In this document: in pieces, positions 18,385 to 25,500 of the stretch
Position numbering within the stretch: position 1 is the stretch's first letter
Layout of the letters: each line of letters starts with the position of its first letter
DNA from: Pseudomonas sp. SDI
GTDB taxonomy: Bacteria; Pseudomonadota; Gammaproteobacteria; Pseudomonadales; Pseudomonadaceae
Reading direction: 5' to 3'
DNA length: 50,548 nucleotides
Assembly (NCBI RefSeq): GCF_003105155.1
Contig: NZ_QETK01000033.1
Coordinates: 1 to 50,548, forward strand
Program-made: the position numbers and the translations under genes
Notes under the pieces: model-generated
What the model was told of the DNA's origin: nothing
What the model saw: the letters and a program-made list of their open reading frames with translations, nothing else
Databases searched by the model: none

Positions 18385-19395
18385 TTACAGGTCAGCCAGC
18401 GTCGACACCAGGATTGCCTTGATGGTGTGCATGCGGTTTTCCGCTTGCTCGAAGGCGATGCAGGCTGGCGACTCGAAGACGTCGTCGGTCACTTCGATAC
18501 CGTTTTTCAGGTGCGGATACTGCTCGGCGATCTGTTTGCCGACCTTGGTGTCGGAGTTGTGGAACGCCGGCAGGCAGTGCATGAACTTGGTCCGTGGGTT
18601 GCCGGTGGCTTTCATCAGCTCGGCGTTGACCTGGTACGGCAGCAGTTGCTGGATACGCTCGGCCCAGGCTTCAACCGGTTCGCCCATCGATACCCAGACG
18701 TCGGTGTGGATGAAGTCGACGCCCTTGACTGCGGCTTTCGGGTCTTCGGTCAGGGTGATGCGGGCACCGCTTTCTTCTGCGTACTTTTTGCAGCGCTCGA
18801 CCAGGTCGTCATGTGGCCACAGGGCTTTCGGCGCGCAGATACGCACGTCCATGCCAAGCTTGGCGCCGATCAGCAGCAGCGAGTTACCCATGTTGTTGCG
18901 CGCGTCGCCCAGGTAGGCGTAACTGATGTCGTGCAGCGGCTTGTCGCTGTTTTCACGCATGGTCAGCACGTCGGCAATCATCTGCGTTGGGTGGTATTCG
19001 TCGGTCAGGCCGTTGAACACCGGCACGCCGGCAAACTTGGCCAGTTCCTCGACGATTTCCTGCTTGAAGCCACGGTACTCGATGGCGTCGTACATGCGCC
19101 CGAGCACACGGGCGGTGTCCTTCATGCTTTCCTTGTGACCGATCTGCGACGAGTTCGGGTCGATGTAGGTGACGTTCGCGCCCTGGTCATAGGCGGCCAC
19201 TTCGAAGGCGCAACGGGTGCGGGTCGAGGTTTTCTCGAAGATCAGCGCAATGTTGTTGCCTTTGAGGTGCTGTTGCTCGGTGCCGGTGTACTTGGCACGT
19301 TTCAGGTCGCGGGACAGGTCCAGCAGGTAGCGCAACTCGCGAGTGGTGTGGTGTTCCAGGCTCAGCAGGTTACGGTTGTGGATGTTGAACGCCAT
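18385..19395 (-). CDS. arcB: Catabolic ornithine carbamoyltransferase
   Basis: In the arginine deiminase pathway this enzyme splits citrulline with phosphate into ornithine and carbamoyl phosphate. The 336-residue length is that of catabolic OTCases. The carbamoyl-phosphate loop FEKTSTRTRCAFEVAA is near residue 53, the FNGLTDEYHPTQMIAD segment near 130, and the ornithine-site HCLPAFHN near 270. The order arcD-arcA-arcB-arcC supports the catabolic rather than the biosynthetic (argF) assignment. Confidence 0.96.
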   Translation of the reverse strand: MAFNIHNRNLLSLEHHTTRELRYLLDLSRDLKRAKYTGTEQQHLKGNNIALIFEKTSTRTRCAFEVAAYDQGANVTYIDPNSSQIGHKESMKDTARVLGRMYDAIEYRGFKQEIVEELAKFAGVPVFNGLTDEYHPTQMIADVLTMRENSDKPLHDISYAYLGDARNNMGNSLLLIGAKLGMDVRICAPKALWPHDDLVERCKKYAEESGARITLTEDPKAAVKGVDFIHTDVWVSMGEPVEAWAERIQQLLPYQVNAELMKATGNPRTKFMHCLPAFHNSDTKVGKQIAEQYPHLKNGIEVTDDVFESPACIAFEQAENRMHTIKAILVSTLADL

Positions 19396-19464
19396 GATGA
19401 TTCTCCTTGGATTCGGTGAAAGCCCGGCCGGCGCTGGATAAGCGTGGCCGGGGCGATGGTCGTT

Positions 19465-20721
19465 TTAGTAGTCGATTGGGTCGCGAACGATTGGGCAGGT
19501 CATGCAGTGACCGCCGCCACGGCCGCGGCCCAGCTCGCCGGCGCTGATGGTGATGACTTCGACACCGGCCTTGCGCAGCAGGGTGTTGGTGTAGGTGTTG
19601 CGGTCGTAGCCGATAACCACGCCCGGCTCCAAGGCCACCACGTTGTTACCGTCGTCCCATTGCTCGCGTTCGGCGGCGAAGCTGTTGCCGCCGGTTTCGA
19701 CGACGCGCAGCTGCTTCAGGTTGAGCGATTCGGCCACCACGTCGAGGAACGATTTGTTCTCACGGCGCACGTCCATGCCATAGGGCTTGCTGCTGTCCGG
19801 ACGGATGACGAATGGCACGATTTCCTTGACCACTTCCGGGAAGACCGTGACCAGGTCGCGGTCGCAGAAGCTGAACACGGTGTCCAGGTGCATGGCGGCG
19901 CGGGATTTAGGCAGGCCGGCAACCACGACTTTCTCAACCGCGCCTTTGGCGAACAGCGACTGTGCCAGTTGGCCGATGGCCTGGCGCGAGGTGCGCTCGC
20001 CCATGCCGATCAGCACCACGCCATTGCCGATTGGCATGACGTCGCCGCCTTCCAGGGTGGCTTTGCCGTGGTCGATGTCCGGATCGCCGTACCAGACTTC
20101 AAAGTCGGCACCGGTGAACTCGGGGTGGAACTTGTAGATCGCGGTGGTCAGCAGGGTTTCCTGGCGTCGCGCTGGCCAGTACATCGGGTTCAGCGTCACG
20201 CCACCGTAGATCCAGCAGGTGGTGTCGCGGGTGAACTGGGTGTTCGGCAGCGGGTCGAGCAGGAAGCTGGAGTGGCCCAGGTAGTCGCGGTACATCTTGA
20301 TCACGCCGGCGCCTTCGCTTTCTGGCAGGTCTTCACCGGCCACGCCGCCGATCAGGAACTCGGCGAGCTTGCGTGGCTCCAGGCCTTCCAGCCAGCTGCG
20401 CACTTCGTTGGTCAGGCCAACACCGACGGTGTCCGGGGTGATCTTGCGGTCCAGAATCCATTTCAGGGCTTCTGGATTCTGGATGGTTTCGGTCAGCAGA
20501 TTGTGCATTTCCAGCACTTCGATGCCGCGCTCACGCATTTTGGTGACGAAGTCGAAGTGGTCGCGTTTGGCCTGGTTTACCCAGATCACGTCGTCGAACA
20601 GCAGTTCGTCGCAGTTGCTCGGCGTCAGGCGCTGGTGCGCCAGGCCAGGGGAGCAAACCATCACTTTGCGTAGTTTGCCGGCTTCGGAATGTACGCCGTA
20701 CTTAGCTTTTTCTGTGGACAT
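19465..20721 (-). CDS. arcA: Arginine deiminase
   Basis: This enzyme hydrolyses L-arginine to citrulline and ammonia, the first step of the anaerobic ATP-generating pathway. The 418-residue protein begins YGVHSEAGKLRKVMVCSPG. It shows FTRDTTCWIYGGVTLN near residue 163, EGGDVMPIGNGVVLIGMGERTS near 224, a His-containing MHLDTVFSF near 278, and the catalytic cysteine near the C-terminus in GRGRGGGHCMTCP (about Cys406). It follows arcD by 32 bases and precedes arcB by 69 bases in the same operon. Confidence 0.98.
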   Translation of the reverse strand: MSTEKAKYGVHSEAGKLRKVMVCSPGLAHQRLTPSNCDELLFDDVIWVNQAKRDHFDFVTKMRERGIEVLEMHNLLTETIQNPEALKWILDRKITPDTVGVGLTNEVRSWLEGLEPRKLAEFLIGGVAGEDLPESEGAGVIKMYRDYLGHSSFLLDPLPNTQFTRDTTCWIYGGVTLNPMYWPARRQETLLTTAIYKFHPEFTGADFEVWYGDPDIDHGKATLEGGDVMPIGNGVVLIGMGERTSRQAIGQLAQSLFAKGAVEKVVVAGLPKSRAAMHLDTVFSFCDRDLVTVFPEVVKEIVPFVIRPDSSKPYGMDVRRENKSFLDVVAESLNLKQLRVVETGGNSFAAEREQWDDGNNVVALEPGVVIGYDRNTYTNTLLRKAGVEVITISAGELGRGRGGGHCMTCPIVRDPIDY

Positions 20722-20753
20722 GGTTCATTACCTCCAAAGTGCGAATACTGGGG

Positions 20754-22181
20754 TTACAGAGTCAGGAAGCCGTCGTAGAGGCCGTAGGCAGCCACCAGGG
20801 CGCCAATAACCACGGCGGCGAAGATCAACTTCTCCACGTTGGTAAAAATCGGTTGGCCGACCTCGCGCTTGGCCTTGGCGAAGAGGATCACGCCAGGGGC
20901 ATAGAGCAGGGCCGAGAGCAGCAGGTATTTGACGCCGCCGGCGTACAGCAGCCAGATGGCGTAGAGCAGGGCGATGCCGCCGATGATCAGGTCTTTCTTG
21001 CGTTCGGCCAGGGCCTGCTCGTAGGTTTCGCTGCGTACCGCCAGCAGTACGGCGTAGGCCGCAGACCACAGGTAAGGCACCAGGATCATCGAGGTGGCGA
21101 GGTAGATCAGCGACAGGTAGGTACTGGCCGAGAACAGGGTGATGATCAGGAAGATCTGCACCATGGCGTTGGTCAGCCAGAGGGCGTTGGCCGGCACATG
21201 GTTGGCGTTTTCGCGGCGCAGGAACTCCGGCATGGTGTGGTCTTTGGCGGCGGCGAACATGATCTCCGCGCACAGCAGCACCCAGGACAGCAGCGCACCG
21301 AGCAGTGAGATGATCAAGCCGACGCTGATCAGCACCGCACCCCAGTGCCCGACCACGTGTTCCAGCACGGCGGCCATCGACGGGTTCTGCAGCTTGGCCA
21401 GTTCCGGCTGCGTCATGATGCCCAGCGACAGCACGTTGACCAGCACCAGGAACAGCAGCACGGTGATGAAGCCGATGACCGTGGCTTTACCGACGTCGGA
21501 GCGTTTTTCCGCACGGGCCGAGAAGATGCTCGCGCCTTCGATACCGATGAACACCCAGACGGTGACCAGCATCATGTTGCGCACCTGGTTCATCACGCTG
21601 CCCAGGTCCGGGTTCATGCGGCCCCAGATGTCGGCGGTGAAGATGTCCAGCTTGAAGGCGAACAGGGCGATCAGGATGAACAGCGCCAGCGGCACGACCT
21701 TGGCCACGGTGGTGACCAGGTTGATGAAGGCCGCCTCCTTGATCCCGCGCAGCACCAGGAAGTGCACGGCCCAGAGCAGCACCGAAGCGCCGATCACGGC
21801 CGCCGGGGTGTTGCCTTCGCCGAAGATCGGGAAGAAGTAGCCCAGGGTACTGAACAGCAGCACGAAATAGCCGACGTTGCCCAGCCAGGCACTGATCCAG
21901 TAGCCCCAGGCCGACGAGAAGCCCATGTAGTCGCCGAAGCCGGCCTTGGCGTAGGCGTACACGCCGCCGTCCAGGTCAGGTTTGCGATTGGCCAGGGTCT
22001 GGAACACGAAAGCCAGAGTCAGCATGCCGATGGCGGTGATGCCCCAGCCGATCAGAACAGCGCCTACATCGGCACTGGCGGCCATGTTCTGGGGAAGCGA
22101 AAAAATGCCGCCACCAATCATGGAACCGACCACAAGTGCCACTAGCGCACCGAGTCGTAGTTTTCCGGGAGAGTCTGACAT
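20754..22181 (-). CDS. arcD: Arginine/ornithine antiporter ArcD
   Basis: This is an inner-membrane APC-superfamily exchanger that imports arginine and exports ornithine to feed the deiminase pathway. The 475-residue protein has about 12 to 13 hydrophobic segments, starting with the substrate-loop helix GSMIGGGIFSLPQNMA (residues 19-34). The conserved block GYWISAWLGNVGYFVLLFSTLGYFFP follows near residue 92. The start has a TGGAG ribosome site. It is first in arcDABC. A near-identical-length paralogue reads away from it across a 443-base divergent region. Confidence 0.96.
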   Translation of the reverse strand: MSDSPGKLRLGALVALVVGSMIGGGIFSLPQNMAASADVGAVLIGWGITAIGMLTLAFVFQTLANRKPDLDGGVYAYAKAGFGDYMGFSSAWGYWISAWLGNVGYFVLLFSTLGYFFPIFGEGNTPAAVIGASVLLWAVHFLVLRGIKEAAFINLVTTVAKVVPLALFILIALFAFKLDIFTADIWGRMNPDLGSVMNQVRNMMLVTVWVFIGIEGASIFSARAEKRSDVGKATVIGFITVLLFLVLVNVLSLGIMTQPELAKLQNPSMAAVLEHVVGHWGAVLISVGLIISLLGALLSWVLLCAEIMFAAAKDHTMPEFLRRENANHVPANALWLTNAMVQIFLIITLFSASTYLSLIYLATSMILVPYLWSAAYAVLLAVRSETYEQALAERKKDLIIGGIALLYAIWLLYAGGVKYLLLSALLYAPGVILFAKAKREVGQPIFTNVEKLIFAAVVIGALVAAYGLYDGFLTL

Positions 22182-22304
22182 TGGATAACTCCATTCCAGG
22201 AGAAGAGAGACGCCAGAGTAAATCCAGCACCGAAATCATGAGCTGATGCAGGTCAGTTCATTGGCACATTCCATTGTTTCCTTCTGCGGGGATGAAAGAG
22301 CCCT

Positions 22305-22318
22305 TTGATAAAAAACTG
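22305..22318 (-). promoter_or_regulatory. Weak ANR-like site upstream of arcD
   Basis: TTGATAAAAAACTG has one perfect half of the ANR box TTGAT-N4-ATCAA and a poor second half (2 of 5). It lies about 125 bases upstream of arcD. The arc operon of P. aeruginosa is known to be switched on by ANR at low oxygen, so a site is expected here, but this match alone is weak. Confidence 0.3.
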
Positions 22319-22580
22319 GCCGTCGTGCAGCCCTTGTGCAACGCTAGTTCCAGCCCGATTTAGAGCATTCGCTCTGACAGGTCGCGAGGATTGACGCTAG
22401 TTCGTTTTGGTAGAAGCGCAACCTTTTAGCGAGAAAATCTCTTATTAAGTGGAAGAACCTGAACGACTGCACAAAACTCACTGAATAGTTCACCTGGCAT
22501 AGACGCACTAGTTATGAGCGTTATAGTCTTGGTAGCAATAAAATATAAACAGCCGAACGCCGGTTACATTGAGCCGAGTG

Positions 22581-22598
22581 TGTAACGCCTAGATTACA
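22581..22598. promoter_or_regulatory. TyrR-box-like palindrome upstream of the arcD paralogue
   Basis: TGTAACGCCTAGATTACA has perfect TGTAA and TTACA arms spaced 8 bases apart, the same frame as the TyrR/PhhR box TGTAAA-N6-TTTACA. Its left half also equals the TGTAACG half of the GcsR motif. It ends 26 bases before the start codon, a position more suited to repression than activation. Confidence 0.45.
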
Positions 22599-22624
22599 AA
22601 TCAGGGTCAATAGAGGAATTCTGC

Positions 22625-24052
22625 ATGTCCGAACCTGGACAGAAATTGCGCCTGGGCGCATTGATCGCCCTGGTGGTCGGCTCGATGATCGGGGGCGGGA
22701 TCTTCTCCCTGCCGCAGAACATGGCCGCGCGTGCCGACGTCGGCGCGGTGCTGATCGGCTGGGGCATCACCGCCATCGGCATGCTGGCGCTGGCCTTCGT
22801 GTTCCAGACCCTGGCCAACCGCAAGCCGGAACTCGACTCGGGGGTGTATGCCTATGCCAAGGCCGGGTTTGGCGAGTACATGGGCTTTTCGTCGGCCTGG
22901 GGTTACTGGATCAGTGCCTGGCTGGGCAACGTCGGTTATTTCGTGCTGCTGTTCAGCACCCTGGGGTTCTACTTCCCGGTGTTTGGCGAGGGTAATACGC
23001 CGATTGCCATCGTCTGTGCCTCGTTGCTGCTGTGGGCGGTGCACTTCCTGGTGTTGCGCGGGATCAAGGAGGCGGCTTTCATCAACCAGGTGACCACCGT
23101 GGCCAAGATCGTGCCGCTGGTGATGTTCATCGTGATTGCCGCGGTCGCGTTTCGCGCCGACATCTTCACCCGTGACATCTGGGGCATGAGCAACCCGAAA
23201 TTCGGCGGTGTGCTCGACCAGGTGCGCAACATGATGCTGGTGACGGTGTTCGTGTTCATCGGCATCGAGGGTGCCAGCGTGTACTCCGGCCGGGCGCAGA
23301 AGCGCGCCGACGTCGGCAAGGCCACGGTGATTGGCTTCCTTGGCGTGCTGGCGCTGCTGGTGCTGGTCAACGTGCTGTCGCTGGGGGTCATGACCCAACC
23401 GGAACTGGCCGGGCTGCAGAACCCGTCGCTGGCCTCGGTGCTGGAGCATATCGTCGGGCCCTGGGGCGCCTTGCTGATCAGCCTCGGGCTGGCGGTGTCG
23501 CTGCTGGGTGCACTGCTGTCGTGGGCGCTGCTGTGCGCGGAGATCCTCTTCGCGACGGCGCGTGACAAGACCATGCCGCGGTTCCTGACCTACGAAAACG
23601 CCAACCATGTGCCGTCGAATGCGCTGTGGCTGACCAATGTGATGATCCAGCTGTTCCTGCTGATCACGCTGGTGTCGGCCGGCACCTATACCAGCCTGAT
23701 CTACCTGGCGTCGTCGATGATTCTGGTGCCCTACCTGTGGTCGGCAGCGTATGCGGTACTGCTGGCGCTGCGCGGCGAGACCTACGCCGGCCACGCGGCG
23801 GCGCGGCGCAAGGACCTGCTGATCGGCCTGGTAGCGCTGCTGTACGCGATCTGGCTGCTGTATGCCGGCGGGTTGAAATACTTGCTGCTGTCGGCGCTGC
23901 TGTATGCGCCGGGGGTGATCCTGTTTGCCCGGGCCAAGCATGAGCAGGGGTTACCGCTGTTCACGGCCTGGGAGAAGCTGATTTTCGCTGCGGTGCTGGG
24001 AGGGGCGGGGCTGGCGGCGTATGGCTTGTATAGCGGGGTGTTGAGCCTGTAA
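22625..24052 (+). CDS. ArcD paralogue, amino acid antiporter
   Basis: This is a second complete 475-residue APC antiporter, the same length as ArcD and, by eye, about three quarters or more identical along its whole length. It retains the GSMIGGGIFSLPQNMA helix and the GYWISAWLGNVGYFVLLFSTLG block. The start is supported by AGAGGA 8 bases upstream. Differences concentrate in loops and some helices (for example residues 118-130 and 165-195). Because it is transcribed away from arcDABC, it has its own promoter. It may serve basic amino acid exchange under different conditions; the substrate is inferred only. A strong hairpin follows the stop codon. Confidence 0.92.
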   Translation: MSEPGQKLRLGALIALVVGSMIGGGIFSLPQNMAARADVGAVLIGWGITAIGMLALAFVFQTLANRKPELDSGVYAYAKAGFGEYMGFSSAWGYWISAWLGNVGYFVLLFSTLGFYFPVFGEGNTPIAIVCASLLLWAVHFLVLRGIKEAAFINQVTTVAKIVPLVMFIVIAAVAFRADIFTRDIWGMSNPKFGGVLDQVRNMMLVTVFVFIGIEGASVYSGRAQKRADVGKATVIGFLGVLALLVLVNVLSLGVMTQPELAGLQNPSLASVLEHIVGPWGALLISLGLAVSLLGALLSWALLCAEILFATARDKTMPRFLTYENANHVPSNALWLTNVMIQLFLLITLVSAGTYTSLIYLASSMILVPYLWSAAYAVLLALRGETYAGHAAARRKDLLIGLVALLYAIWLLYAGGLKYLLLSALLYAPGVILFARAKHEQGLPLFTAWEKLIFAAVLGGAGLAAYGLYSGVLSL

Positions 24053-24055
24053 GGG

Positions 24056-24084
24056 CCGCATCGCGGGACGAGCCCGCGATGCGG
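24056..24084. repeat. REP-type 12-base perfect hairpin between convergent genes
   Basis: The 12-base arms 24056-24067 and 24073-24084 (core GCATCGCGGG / CCCGCGATGC) are perfect complements around ACGAG. They start 3 bases after the stop codon of the arcD paralogue and end 9 bases before the stop of the convergent CoA-transferase gene. It has the REP core and probably also blocks read-through. Confidence 0.85.
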
Positions 24085-24093
24085 TCGTAAAGG

Positions 24094-25452
24094 TCACCAC
24101 ACCGGCGGTGCCGAACCCAGCTCGCAGGCGCCGCGCTCCCACAGCAGCGGCGTGCCCTCCACCAGTAACGGCGCCTTGAGCCGTCGTCCCGGCCCCCACG
24201 GCGTCTGTTCTACCTGCGGCCCCAGGTCGTCCAGCGTCTCCGGCGCCAAGGGCAGGTCGGCGGTCAGTGCGCCATTTTCCACCAGCAACTTCGCCGTCCG
24301 TGCCAGCGATAGCCGCGCCTCGCCACCACAGCCGCTGACCAGGCGCTCGCTCAAACCGCGAATCGCCGCCGCAGCCATCAGGTAGCCGGTGGCATGGTCC
24401 AGTGCCTGCACCGGTAAGGGCAGCGGCGTTTCCCCCTGCTGCCAGCGCATGCCTTCGCGGGCAATACCGCAACTCATCTGCACCAGGCTGTCGAAGCCGC
24501 GCCGCTGCGCCCACGGGCCGCTCCAGCCATAGGCATTGAGGCTCACATCGATCAACCCAGGGTTCTGCTTGCGGCGCCAGTCACGGCCAAAGCCGAGGCG
24601 TTCCAGGGCATCGGCACGGTAGCCGTGGACGAGGATATCGGCGTCGCCCAGCAAACCTTCGAACACCTGGCGCTCGGCCGGCGCGCGCAGGTCCAGCCGC
24701 GCGCACCGCTTGCCCAGGGTCATTTCCGCGAGCACCGCCGGTTCGTCCCAGCCCGGCGGGTCGAGGCGCAGTACGTCGGCACCCAATCCGGCGAGCAGGC
24801 GTGTGGCGGTCGGCCCGGCGAGGACCCGCGTGAGGTCCAGCACCTTGATCCCGGCCAACGGCCGTTCCGCAGTGCCACGCCAGGGCTGGCGCAAAGTACG
24901 CCGGGCGCGCTGGTGCCAGATCAGCGGCTCGGCATTCACCGCCTGCCCCTGCGGATGCGCCGACCATTCCGGCCAACTGCGCATCTGCGCCGCACAGCCA
25001 CCGGCCGCGACCAGCGCCTGCTCCAGCGCCTGGGCCTGCCATTGCGCGACCCGCTGAGCCATTTCGCGGCGATCCTGCACCGCGCCCAGCACCCGTTCGG
25101 CCGCCGCACGATGGTGCGCGGCGTTGGTGTGCAGGCGAATCCAGCCGTCGCGGGTCGGGTAGTCGCCGGCAATCGGGTCCCACAGCGGTGGCAGTGACCA
25201 GCCTTGCGGACGCAGGCTGCTGGCGAACCAGAACGAGGCCAGCCGGCGGTCTACCCGCACCAATGGGCACTGCTGGGTTTGCTGTTGCAGCAACTCGGCG
25301 ACGGCGAGCCCGGCCGCCGCGATGCTGGCGCTGGCCAGGTCGCTGACGGCGAAGGTCGAAGGCAAGGCGCCGGCGGTGCTGAAGCGCACGGCACCGACAA
25401 TAGAGGGGGCGAGTGTCAGTTCACGGACGATCGAGCGAAGCAGATCCTGCAT
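24094..25452 (-). CDS. CaiB/BaiF (family III) CoA-transferase, unusual domain order
   Basis: The 452-residue protein belongs to the family III CoA-transferases, which move CoA between carboxylic acids. The classic N-terminal Rossmann segment, with GIKVLDLTRVLAGP and GLGADVLRLDPP, appears only at residue 198. It is followed by DILVHGYRADALERLGFG and an aspartate motif GFDSLVQ near 335. The first 195 residues contain pieces normally found late in the family (DYPTRDGWIRLHTN near 97-110 and WPEWSAHPQGQ near 160-170). The order thus looks like C-part then N-part, or a truncated tandem protein. The substrate is unknown. The start ATG follows a GAGGG ribosome site. Confidence 0.85.
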   Translation of the reverse strand: MQDLLRSIVRELTLAPSIVGAVRFSTAGALPSTFAVSDLASASIAAAGLAVAELLQQQTQQCPLVRVDRRLASFWFASSLRPQGWSLPPLWDPIAGDYPTRDGWIRLHTNAAHHRAAAERVLGAVQDRREMAQRVAQWQAQALEQALVAAGGCAAQMRSWPEWSAHPQGQAVNAEPLIWHQRARRTLRQPWRGTAERPLAGIKVLDLTRVLAGPTATRLLAGLGADVLRLDPPGWDEPAVLAEMTLGKRCARLDLRAPAERQVFEGLLGDADILVHGYRADALERLGFGRDWRRKQNPGLIDVSLNAYGWSGPWAQRRGFDSLVQMSCGIAREGMRWQQGETPLPLPVQALDHATGYLMAAAAIRGLSERLVSGCGGEARLSLARTAKLLVENGALTADLPLAPETLDDLGPQVEQTPWGPGRRLKAPLLVEGTPLLWERGACELGSAPPVW

Positions 25453-25500
25453 GGTAGGCCCTCCTGTGAAGGGCCATTGCAGACCATCCGCGCGCTGCGG

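Larger units (their letters stand above)
22182..22624. promoter_or_regulatory. Divergent arcD / arcD-paralogue control region
   Basis: No gene is visible in these 443 bases, which are more AT-rich than the surroundings (for example 22501-22560) and must hold both promoters. I see a weak ANR-like half site (22305-22318), a TGTAA-N8-TTACA palindrome (22581-22598), and the 10-base direct repeat ACGCTAGTTC at 22341-22350 and 22394-22403. I could not identify a convincing ArgR site. Confidence 0.6.

Noticed and set aside
22182..22624. A mobile-element or small-RNA gene in the arcD intergenic region
   Set aside because: No terminal inverted repeats, no reading frame of note and no hairpin with T run; only regulatory-looking palindromes were seen.
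22607..23941. A 444-codon open frame antisense to the arcD paralogue
   Set aside because: Same Gln/His/Arg-rich shadow composition as opposite other membrane proteins; a matching shadow exists opposite arcD itself.
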